A stretch of DNA of 5,187 bases from an uncultured Lachnospiraceae bacterium. GTDB taxonomy: Bacteria > Bacillota > Clostridia > Lachnospirales > Lachnospiraceae. Positions within the stretch are counted from its first letter, which is position 1. Every line of letters begins with the position of its first letter. The position numbers and the translations under genes are program-made. Below, piece by piece: positions 1 through 5,187 of this stretch. Location: positions 1 through 5,187 of the forward strand of contig CAMKMR010000149.1 in assembly GCA_946413945.1 (NCBI GenBank), written 5' to 3'. The notes beneath the pieces are model-generated. The model had not been told where the DNA came from and searched no databases. It saw nothing but the letters and a program-made list of their open reading frames with translations.

Positions 1-496
1 TAACAAAAAGTATTCTGAACACTTCATCCAGCTTGTTATCATCTACGATTTTTTTGATATTATATGCCTTCTGCTGGTTGTTATCTCCATAACAAAGGAT
101 CTTATCAAAATATTTCCAAAGATCATAATGATCAAGAAACGCCTCTATATATCCACTCTGACAATTGCTGACAATGAAAAGATGATAATCAGCCTTAAGA
201 ATTTTAAATGTATCTTCCAGATCTGGATAAAGATTTGCTCCATGTTCTCTTAGATAATCATTTTCATGATCTCCACATTTTTTTAACAGCTCCATCCTCT
301 TTTCCTTTTCCAGATCAGAAAAAAGAATATCTGCTATCTTATCCATAGGAAGTCCCATAACACTCTTTATTTCTTCTGTAGTTACTTCTCTATCCTTTGA
401 AAGCTCTCTTTTAATAACTTCAGTCCAGCTTTTCGCAACGCCTTCGGCTGAATCCCAGAGAGTTCCATCCATATCAAAAATGATTCCACGTTTCAT
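1..496 (-). CDS. HAD-superfamily hydrolase, phosphoglycolate phosphatase-like (partial, C-terminus off window)
   Basis: Read on the minus strand from an ATG at 496-494, this gives 165 residues before the left edge cuts it. Visible HAD motifs are DMDGT at residues 8-12, with nucleophile Asp8 and acid/base Asp10 (motif I), and a hydrophobic strand ending IVSN at 108-111, with Ser110 as motif II. Lys143 in QQKAYNIKK suits motif III. The acidic motif IV would lie off the window. Residues 15-90 are helical and fit the alpha-helical cap of subfamily I, so a cytosolic phosphomonoesterase acting on a small metabolite is expected. The substrate cannot be told from the sequence. An AAGAGG ribosome site precedes the start at good spacing. 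The gene is divergent from the Nudix gene, and its promoter should lie in the shared 104-bp gap. The fold is sure; the phosphoglycolate assignment is only a family resemblance. Confidence 0.9.
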   Translation of the reverse strand, partial: MKRGIIFDMDGTLWDSAEGVAKSWTEVIKRELSKDREVTTEEIKSVMGLPMDKIADILFSDLEKEKRMELLKKCGDHENDYLREHGANLYPDLEDTFKILKADYHLFIVSNCQSGYIEAFLDHYDLWKYFDKILCYGDNNQQKAYNIKKIVDDNKLDEVFRILFV

Positions 497-600
497 ATAA
501 TAACCTCTTAAAGTCAGCTAAGACTTTTTTTTTGAGTGATTTTGTGATAATCTAATCGCATAATCCATTATATTTTACTATAGATAAGGAGAATTGTCAC
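497..600. promoter_or_regulatory. Divergent intergenic region with overlapping -10-like elements
   Basis: This gap separates two genes read outward and so should carry both promoters. On the minus strand a consensus TATAAT lies at 572-567, but no good -35 sits 16-18 bases upstream of it. On the plus strand TTGTGA (542-547) is followed after 18 bp by CATTAT (566-571), a weak match. The two -10-like elements overlap, so the two directions could compete for polymerase. A short stem, AAAGTC (510-515) with GACTTT (522-527), runs into nine Ts on the plus strand; it lies in the leader of the HAD gene. AAGGAG at 586-591 is the Nudix ribosome site. The promoter calls are inference from short matches. 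Confidence 0.3.
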
Positions 601-1104
601 ATGGAATTGTGGGATATATATGATGAGAACAAAAAAATTACAGGCCGTACAATGGAAAGAAACGACTGGCACATGAAGCCCGGCGATTTTCATCTTACAG
701 TTCTAGGTGTAGTTCAGAATAAAGAAGGAAAATATCTTATAACACAGCGAGTAATGACAAAAGCATGGGCCCCAGGTCATTGGGAAATTTCCGGTGGTGG
801 AGCAAAGGCCGGAGAATCCTCTTACGAAGCTGTTATCCGTGAAATAAAGGAAGAAACCGGTCTTGATGTTTCTAATGCTGACGGCGGTTTAGTCTTTACT
901 TATAAAAGAGTAAATCCTGATGAGGGAGATAATTACTTTGCTGATGTCTATAAATTCATCCTTGATTTTGATGAAAAGGATGTAAATTTCCAAGAAAGAG
1001 AAATACTTGATTATAAGCTTGCTACAGCAAAAGAAATCAAAAAACTCGGGGAAGAAAAAATCTTCCTTCACTACGACAGTATAAAAAGAATTTTCGAAGA
1101 CTAA
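601..1104 (+). CDS. Nudix hydrolase (IDI/YfcD-like group)
   Basis: A 167-residue protein with a complete Nudix box, G-x5-E-x7-RE-x2-EE-x-G-L, starting at Gly66 and including Glu72, Arg80-Glu81, Glu84-Glu85, Gly87 and Leu88. The glutamates bind the divalent metal used to hydrolyse a nucleoside diphosphate linked to another moiety. The N-terminus (ELWDIYDENKKITGR) and the HLTV strand at 31-34 resemble the Nudix branch near isopentenyl-diphosphate isomerase, in which many members have no known substrate. The length is normal for a single-domain enzyme, with no signal peptide or membrane segment, so it should be cytosolic. AAGGAG lies 9 bases before the ATG. The stop is only 25 bases ahead of the ATPase gene, whose ribosome site falls inside that gap, so the two are probably co-transcribed. 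Nudix membership is certain; housecleaning or nucleotide-sugar hydrolysis are open options. Confidence 0.93.
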   Translation: MELWDIYDENKKITGRTMERNDWHMKPGDFHLTVLGVVQNKEGKYLITQRVMTKAWAPGHWEISGGGAKAGESSYEAVIREIKEETGLDVSNADGGLVFTYKRVNPDEGDNYFADVYKFILDFDEKDVNFQEREILDYKLATAKEIKKLGEEKIFLHYDSIKRIFED

Positions 1105-1129
1105 AAATTTTTAAGGAGGGGTAATTAAA

Positions 1130-2647
1130 ATGTTAAATATAGATATACGACAGATACTCGATAAGCTATACTTATATGCCTCCTCTATCCAGAATTGTTC
1201 AAACAGCGTATTTCCAGCTAATTCACCTATACCGCTTCATTTTATGGTAAAGGACGATCTTATTAATTTTTGCGCCTTTATCTTTACGAAAACTACTCCA
1301 GACGAAGAATTAGCGGAGATTCATTTCCTTAACACTCAGCTAGGAATAAGAATAACCCCGGAAAATTTCCAAAGGCTTAGAAATGACAGGATTGTAGGCA
1401 AATCTTTTGATAGCAAGGTACCGCCTTCACTTACTTATTTTGTAAAGAACGATATGCTTCCAATGGCAGAAAAAGTCGGTTATCAGATGTCTGTTTCCAG
1501 ATATTATATAAATGCCTTTAATAATGTTGGCTGCGCCTTTCTTGCCTATAACGGTATAAATGAAACTGAAGCCGCCAAGCTTGCATCCTATATAACCATG
1601 ATGTCAGATTATGTAAACCAGTATAATGTGGATAACGTCAACGGTTCTGGCAGTATTTATTCTCTGTCATCTGACTCTTCAAATAAAGATTCTGATACAA
1701 CAAATAAATTTTCCGGAAATGTCTCTGTCAACTTTGGAAGCGGTATTAGCAGAGATTCCAGCTATAAGACCTCAGGCAGAAATCTGACTGTCGGTCACAG
1801 TATGACTGAAAAAAAAGGCATAACAGATGAAGATAAGCTTAATGAATATATGGATGAACTTAACAAAATGATAGGCCTTAGCTCTGTTAAAGAAGAGATT
1901 CTTAAACAGGTCAATCTTGTAAAGGTCTGTCAGGTAAGAAAAAAAATGGGCTTAAAAGTCCCTGAAGTCTCCTACCATCTTGTTTTCTCCGGAAACCCTG
2001 GAACCGGTAAAACTACCGTCGCCCGACTTCTCTCGAAGATCTACCAGGCACTAGGAGTTGTTTCAAAAGGTACATTTGTAGAAACAGACAGAAGCGGACT
2101 TGTTGCGGGCTATGTAGGCGGAACAGCAGAAAAAACCACAGATATAATTAATACTGCTATTGGCGGCGTACTCTTCATCGACGAAGCATATTCTCTGACA
2201 AATGTATCTACCTCTGAAGACTTTGGTCCTGAGGCCGTAGACACACTTTTAAAACGAATGGAAGATGACCGCGGCGACTTCATTGTAATAGCTGCCGGCT
2301 ATACAGAGCCTATGGAGAAATTCGTTGATTCAAACCCCGGTCTTAAATCAAGATTCAGTAAATTCATAGAATTTCCTGATTATTCACCAGAAGAAATGTA
2401 TATGATCTTTACTCACTTCTGCGATAAACACGATTTTGTTCTGAATAAAGAAGCAGAAACTTATGTTAAAGACTATCTCGATCGACTTTATATAAACAAA
2501 GAAAATGATGACAGCTTTGGTAATGCCCGAAGCGTCAGAAATTACTTTGAACGTTGTATAGAGCGTCAAGCTTCAAGAATAGTCTCTTCAACAAATCTTG
2601 ATCAATACATACTTACAACCTTTAAACTTGAAGATGTAACTGAATAA
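1130..2647 (+). CDS. CbbX/SpoVK-type AAA+ ATPase with TerB-like N-terminal domain
   Basis: A 505-residue protein in three parts. Residues 1-168 are mostly helical; two stretches, about 44-72 and 131-158, share a helix-turn-helix pattern suggestive of a TerB-like fold, though the acidic metal ligands of classic TerB are not clear. Residues 171-229 form a Ser/Asn/Gly-rich, probably disordered linker (16 serines in 60 residues). Residues 235-505 are the AAA+ module: Walker A GNPGTGKTT (288-296), an aromatic pore-loop candidate GLVAGYVGG (323-331), Walker B VLFIDEAY (347-354), sensor 1 around AAGY (388-391), the NPGLKSRF arginine-finger region (402-409), and sensor 2 GNARSVRN (464-471). This order matches the CbbX/SpoVK/EccA branch, whose hexamers remodel proteins by threading. 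The N-domain probably chooses the client, which is unknown. No membrane segment is seen. AAGGAGG at 1113-1119 lies 10 bases before the ATG. The family call is firm; the TerB-like label is by eye, and a Rubisco-activase role is very unlikely here. Confidence 0.88.
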   Translation: MLNIDIRQILDKLYLYASSIQNCSNSVFPANSPIPLHFMVKDDLINFCAFIFTKTTPDEELAEIHFLNTQLGIRITPENFQRLRNDRIVGKSFDSKVPPSLTYFVKNDMLPMAEKVGYQMSVSRYYINAFNNVGCAFLAYNGINETEAAKLASYITMMSDYVNQYNVDNVNGSGSIYSLSSDSSNKDSDTTNKFSGNVSVNFGSGISRDSSYKTSGRNLTVGHSMTEKKGITDEDKLNEYMDELNKMIGLSSVKEEILKQVNLVKVCQVRKKMGLKVPEVSYHLVFSGNPGTGKTTVARLLSKIYQALGVVSKGTFVETDRSGLVAGYVGGTAEKTTDIINTAIGGVLFIDEAYSLTNVSTSEDFGPEAVDTLLKRMEDDRGDFIVIAAGYTEPMEKFVDSNPGLKSRFSKFIEFPDYSPEEMYMIFTHFCDKHDFVLNKEAETYVKDYLDRLYINKENDDSFGNARSVRNYFERCIERQASRIVSSTNLDQYILTTFKLEDVTE

Positions 2648-2674
2648 ACACCTAATATTTATAAGAAAGAATTA

Positions 2675-2720
2675 CTGGCATTATATTTTTTGTCTAATCT
2701 GGCAATTTATATAATGCCAG
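2675..2720. repeat. Perfect 12-bp inverted repeat with an internal third copy (operator or RNA switch candidate)
   Basis: CTGGCATTATAT at 2675-2686 is mirrored exactly by ATATAATGCCAG at 2709-2720, with 22 bases between. A near copy of the left arm, CTGGCAATTTATAT, starts at 2699, so its CTGGCA (2699-2704) can also pair with TGCCAG (2715-2720) in a tighter hairpin. The right arm can therefore form two mutually exclusive stems. The next bases, CTTTGTATT, are not a good U-tract, so a standard terminator for the ATPase gene is doubtful. At the DNA level the right arm holds TATAAT (2710-2715) and the left arm the same on the minus strand, so a repressor operator is another reading. Confidence 0.55.
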
Positions 2721-2722
2721 CT

Positions 2723-2751
2723 TTGTATTATCATAGACGATGGTGTATAAG
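2723..2751 (+). promoter_or_regulatory. Candidate promoter of the pyridoxamine kinase gene
   Basis: TTGTAT (2723-2728) and TATAAG (2746-2751) are separated by 17 bp, the ideal spacing, with 3 of 6 and 5 of 6 matches to the sigma-70/sigma-A consensus. Transcription would begin near 2758 and leave a leader of about 25 bases holding the AAAGGAG ribosome site (2771-2777). It abuts the inverted repeat that ends at 2720, a usual place for an operator. An alternative -10, TATAAT at 2710-2715, lacks a decent -35. This is a motif match only. Confidence 0.4.
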
Positions 2752-2783
2752 ACATTCTCCAAAAAACAATAAAGGAGCTTAGC

Positions 2784-3647
2784 ATGAATAATTCAGAAAA
2801 CAAAATAGACCATAACAGACAAAAAAAGATTGCCGTCATTAATGATGTTACCGGTTTTGGAAGATGTTCTGTAGCAGTTCAGCTTCCTATCATTTCAAAG
2901 CTTCATATCCAGTGCTGCGCCGTTCCAACGGCAGTACTCAGCAACCAGACCGGTTTTAAAAGCTTTTTTATTGACGATTACACAAGACATTTTAAAGAAT
3001 ATACTGCGGAGTGGAAAAAGATCGGACTGCGATTTTCCGCTATCACTTCAGGTTTCCTCGGCTCTGCTGAACAGATCGATCTGATATCTGGATTTATAAG
3101 AGAATTCGACGAAGGTGCACCTATAATAATAATCGACCCGGTAATGGGCGATCATGGCCACCTCTATCCTCACTATACACCGGAAATGTCCCGCGCCATG
3201 AAGCGCCTTATTGGCCATGCTGAGATAATAACTCCAAATCTTACAGAAGCCTGCTTTTTAACAGATACCCCCTATCATGATGGTAAATGGCCAAAAAAAG
3301 AGATAAAGGCCATTATAGAAAAATTAACCCGTCTCGGTCCTGGAAAGATCGTAATAACCGGTATCACCCAAGGAGAATTCGTTGCCAACGCTGTCTACGA
3401 CCCATCTTCTAGAGATGAGATCCTATACACAAGGCAAGCTAAAGTTGGAACTGAAAGAAATGGTACCGGCGACGTTTTCTCTGCTATCATCGCAGCAGAT
3501 GCTGTAAACAACGTACCATTTATACAGTCAGTAAAACGTGCCTCCCGCTTTGTAAAGCTTTGCATTGAAAAGTCTATAGAAATGGGAATCCCAAATACAG
3601 ACGGCGTTGCATTTGAAGAAGTAATCGATAAATTAAAACCGCTTTAA
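2784..3647 (+). CDS. pdxK: Pyridoxamine/pyridoxal kinase (PdxK/PdxY family)
   Basis: A 287-residue, single-domain member of the ribokinase superfamily that should phosphorylate pyridoxamine, pyridoxal or pyridoxine with ATP at the 5'-hydroxyl, feeding the vitamin B6 salvage route to pyridoxal 5'-phosphate in the cytosol. Visible landmarks are the N-terminal NDVTGFGRCS (20-29), the DPVMGDHG segment (118-125), the TPNLTEA segment (150-156), and the C-terminal NGTGD (226-230), with GTGD forming the anion hole and Asp230 as catalytic base. The length matches the family. The start is backed by AAAGGAG six bases upstream; the first 14 residues are a polar extension before the first strand. It lies 136 bp after the ATPase stop with its own promoter candidate, so it is probably a separate unit. 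The fold and family are firm. The exact vitamer is not readable, and pdxY would be an equally fair symbol. Confidence 0.9.
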   Translation: MNNSENKIDHNRQKKIAVINDVTGFGRCSVAVQLPIISKLHIQCCAVPTAVLSNQTGFKSFFIDDYTRHFKEYTAEWKKIGLRFSAITSGFLGSAEQIDLISGFIREFDEGAPIIIIDPVMGDHGHLYPHYTPEMSRAMKRLIGHAEIITPNLTEACFLTDTPYHDGKWPKKEIKAIIEKLTRLGPGKIVITGITQGEFVANAVYDPSSRDEILYTRQAKVGTERNGTGDVFSAIIAADAVNNVPFIQSVKRASRFVKLCIEKSIEMGIPNTDGVAFEEVIDKLKPL

Positions 3648-3781
3648 AAGATCAAAATGATCAATAGCCAAAATTCTCAGTACAATTAAAATGGTTAAAA
3701 TCATATCAATAAATAACTGTAAAATATAAGAAAGGGAAAACTAGTTACTTCATAAGTTAACTTTAGTCATAGGTAATTTAT

Positions 3782-4408
3782 ATGGAAAAGAAAATTGAAA
3801 GAAAAGAAGAAATCCTCTATAAAGTTCATAACGGCCTCTATGTAAATCTCACTAATAAATGTCCTTGTGCCTGCACTTTCTGCTTAAGACAGACCATGGA
3901 TAAAGTTGGAGAATCTGATTCTCTTTGGCTGGATCATGAACCTTCATTTGAAGAAGTAGTTGAAGCTTTAAAGAAAAAAAATATGTCTGAATTTAATGAA
4001 GTCGTATTCTGTGGTTTCGGCGAGCCAACAGAAGCTTTAGATACCCTTCTTAAAGTTGCAAGATTTATCAAAGATGAATATAAGAAAGCTATCAGGATCA
4101 ATACTAACGGCCTTGGCAACTTAGTTAACGGCCGTAATATCTGTCCTGATTTTAAAGGTCTTATCGATTCCATTTCTATTTCCCTTAATACCCCTGATTC
4201 AGAGAAATACTTTGAGATCGTAAGACCTAAATTCGGTCCTGATTCATTTAATGCAATGCTTGACTTTGCAAAAGAAGCTGCAAAATATGTCCCATCAGTT
4301 ACATTTACAACCGTTGCTACAACAATATCTCATGAAGATGAAGAAAAGTGCCAGAAGATCTGCGATGACCTTGGGGTTAACTATAGAATCCGCCCTTGGG
4401 AAGACTGA
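3782..4408 (+). CDS. Short radical SAM protein, TatD-associated type
   Basis: A 208-residue protein with the radical SAM cluster motif C-x3-C-x2-C at Cys27, Cys31 and Cys34 (CPCACTFC), which should hold a [4Fe-4S] centre that cleaves S-adenosylmethionine. GFGEPTE (78-84) is the glycine-rich SAM-contacting motif, and RINTNG (105-110) and SISLNTPD (132-139) are later barrel strands. The opening YKVHNGLYVNLTNKCP and the closing RIRPWED recall the short family often linked or fused to the TatD nuclease; its length of about 200 residues fits, and its substrate is not known. No TatD gene is visible here. An extra Cys29 sits inside the motif. The start is bounded by an in-frame TAG at 3770-3772; the ribosome site is weak (AGG at 3771-3773). 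The 134-bp gap upstream (3648-3781) holds no gene, and only a lone TATAAG (3725-3730) hints at a promoter. A strong terminator follows. Confidence 0.85.
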   Translation: MEKKIERKEEILYKVHNGLYVNLTNKCPCACTFCLRQTMDKVGESDSLWLDHEPSFEEVVEALKKKNMSEFNEVVFCGFGEPTEALDTLLKVARFIKDEYKKAIRINTNGLGNLVNGRNICPDFKGLIDSISISLNTPDSEKYFEIVRPKFGPDSFNAMLDFAKEAAKYVPSVTFTTVATTISHEDEEKCQKICDDLGVNYRIRPWED

Positions 4409-4426
4409 TATATCTTTAAAATTAAG

Positions 4427-4466
4427 CAAAGCCCGTTGTCATTAGCTACAACGGGCTTTGTTTCTA
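4427..4466 (+). terminator. Strong intrinsic terminator after the radical SAM gene
   Basis: CAAAGCCCGTTGT (4427-4439) and ACAACGGGCTTTG (4448-4460) form a perfect 13-bp stem with an 8-base loop, followed by TTTCT to complete a T-rich tail with the stem's own TTTG. It begins 18 bases after the radical SAM stop. Read on the minus strand the stem is followed by CTTAATTTT, so it may also act weakly on the converging transcripts from the right. Confidence 0.92.
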
Positions 4467-4486
4467 AACTATTATTTGGGAATATA

Positions 4487-4627
4487 TTAAAGCATACCAA
4501 GATTTACCGCTACACTTCTGGCATCCTCAATATCGCTAAGGGAACAGCAGGTATTCGTATTGCACATCCCTGCCTCATCATTATTATATAGTTTCATGGT
4601 AATTCCAATACAATCATAACCCTTACG
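4487..4627 (-). pseudogene. mnmA: Remnant of mnmA (tRNA-specific 2-thiouridylase), truncated at both ends
   Basis: On the minus strand, codons from CGT (4627-4625) to CTT (4492-4490) encode RKGYDCIGITMKLYNND, then EAGMCNTNTCCSLSD, then IEDARSVAVNLGML, ended by TAA at 4489-4487. Recalled MnmA proteins of related bacteria carry GYDCIG.TMKLYNNEDAG, then TCCSL.D.EDARSVA..LGM, in the same order and spacing, so this matches roughly residues 20-65 of a protein of about 360. The ATP-pyrophosphatase loop SGGVDSS that should lie just upstream is absent; a TAG (4630-4628) stands there instead. The catalytic cysteines and tRNA-binding parts are missing. After GM, where the family continues PFYV, the DNA reads L-stop-Y-I, suggesting decay by point changes. 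It cannot thiolate tRNA. A working mnmA is expected elsewhere in the genome. It lies 21 bases past the stop of the small membrane protein gene. Confidence 0.75.
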
Positions 4628-4648
4628 CTACATTATTTTTAATTTATG

Positions 4649-5074
4649 TCACTGATTGCTGATTTTTTCTAAGTCCTCATAATAGAAGCGATATTCATCT
4701 CCTTCAAATTTTCTGTTCTTATAATTTTCTTTATCTTCCATATATTTCTTTTCATCATCACTTTTAAGATATATGACTATGTATTCATCCGTACATTTTA
4801 TACTATAATTATCTTCTCTGGGTTTGTTCGAACCATAGCTACTTATTGAACTTTCGAAAACAATTAATTCCTTATTATTGTCCTTTATCTTAATGCTGAC
4901 CTCTTTAATACTCTCATCATATAAATTAACTCCGTAGCAATCTCCTTCAACAGTATATTTCCCATTCTTAACCCTCTCTATAAACCAATTAGGTTTCCTT
5001 AGTTTTAAAGCAATGAAAAAAAATGTAATACCACCTATCAGTACAGCACAACAAAGCAATATTTTTTTTGACAT
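4649..5074 (-). CDS. Unrecognised small protein with one N-terminal membrane segment
   Basis: I do not recognise this 141-residue protein. Starting at MSKK, it has a Lys-Lys pair, a hydrophobic stretch (residues 5-23, ILLCCAVLIGGITFFFIAL), then KLRKPNW and a charged, soluble remainder rich in Lys, Glu, Asp and Tyr. This suggests a single-pass or signal-anchored protein; which side the soluble part faces is uncertain. No classic lipobox is seen, since the cysteines follow Leu-Leu. Residues about 38-120 alternate polar and hydrophobic positions as in beta strands (KYTVEGD, VSIKIKD, EYIVIYL). ATGs upstream at 5101, 5098 and 5086 would add up to nine residues; the start at 5074 is preferred because GGTGA lies just before it and the added residues would put acidic and polar sequence ahead of the Lys pair. 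It appears richer in A/T than the genes on the left. Its start is nearly touching the stop of the frame to its right, suggesting translational coupling. Confidence 0.6.
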   Translation of the reverse strand: MSKKILLCCAVLIGGITFFFIALKLRKPNWFIERVKNGKYTVEGDCYGVNLYDESIKEVSIKIKDNNKELIVFESSISSYGSNKPREDNYSIKCTDEYIVIYLKSDDEKKYMEDKENYKNRKFEGDEYRFYYEDLEKISNQ

Positions 5075-5075
5075 C

Positions 5076-5187
5076 TCATTCACCATCCCTACTTGCATCA
5101 TTACCAGAATGTATTTCTGAATTCACATAAGCTCTGTATACCCCGGTTACTTTTTTATCACAATCTAAAATACTCAGTTTTACATAA
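5076..5187 (-). CDS. C-terminal end of an unrecognised gene running off the right edge
   Basis: The minus-strand frame from the right edge stays open for 36 codons (beginning YVKLSILDCDKKVTG and ending GNDASRDGE) to a TGA at 5078-5076. That stop is one base from the ATG at 5074, an arrangement typical of coupled genes in one operon. No start codon ATG lies in the visible part, so the gene would begin outside the window. The stretch is short, so chance openness cannot be excluded, and no domain is recognisable. If real, it and the small membrane protein gene would share a promoter to the right of the window. Confidence 0.4.
   Translation of the reverse strand, partial: YVKLSILDCDKKVTGVYRAYVNSEIHSGNDASRDGE

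Noticed and set aside
510..533. Short stem AAAGTC/GACTTT followed by nine Ts on the plus strand, resembling a terminator.
   Set aside because: The stem is only six A/T-rich pairs and no plus-strand gene ends before it; it lies in the leader of the HAD gene on the other strand.
889..1071. A 60-codon minus-strand frame inside the Nudix gene.
   Set aside because: It is Phe/Ile-rich, as expected when Lys/Glu-rich codons are read in reverse, and the Nudix gene has a full catalytic box.
1640..1820. Low-complexity Ser/Asn/Gly coding stretch as a possible repeat or frameshift.
   Set aside because: No regular repeat unit is visible and the frame is continuous into an intact AAA+ module; a flexible linker explains it.
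3650..3662. GATCA/TGATC inverted repeat just after the kinase stop.
   Set aside because: Five A/T-rich pairs with a three-base loop and no T-run after it; too weak to call a terminator.
4251..4445. A 64-codon plus-strand frame overlapping the end of the radical SAM gene.
   Set aside because: It runs in another frame across a gene with clear motifs and into the terminator stem, and has no credible ribosome site.

Overview
The window reads as chromosomal DNA of a low-to-moderate GC Gram-positive anaerobe, most likely a Clostridia member of the Lachnospiraceae type. This rests on A/T-rich DNA, purine-rich AAGGAG-type ribosome sites, and recalled resemblance of the pyridoxamine kinase, the short radical SAM protein and the CbbX-like ATPase to proteins common in that family. 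The species cannot be fixed from the sequence. No phage, transposase, CRISPR or RNA gene was found.

Layout. Bases 1-496 (minus) hold the N-terminal 165 residues of a HAD phosphatase that runs off the left edge. A 104-bp divergent gap separates it from a plus-strand pair: a Nudix hydrolase (601-1104) and, 25 bp later, a 505-residue ATPase (1130-2647). The ATPase has a helical, TerB-like N-terminal domain, a Ser/Asn/Gly-rich linker and a CbbX/SpoVK-type AAA+ module. After a gap with a perfect 12-bp inverted repeat and a plausible promoter comes a pyridoxamine/pyridoxal kinase (2784-3647). A 134-bp gap leads to a 208-residue radical SAM protein of the TatD-associated type (3782-4408), closed by a strong intrinsic terminator (4427-4466).

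Right of the terminator everything reads on the minus strand and looks like accessory or decayed DNA. First is a remnant of mnmA (tRNA 2-thiouridylase), about 45 codons cut at both ends. Next is a small, unrecognised protein with one N-terminal membrane segment (4649-5074), and last the end of another open frame whose stop lies one base before the small protein's start.

How the genes relate. The Nudix and ATPase genes are probably one operon. The kinase and radical SAM genes look like separate housekeeping or accessory units in the same direction. No strong case for a new multi-gene system can be made. The most notable items are the mnmA remnant, the three-part ATPase paired with a Nudix enzyme, and the competing stem structures ahead of the kinase gene.
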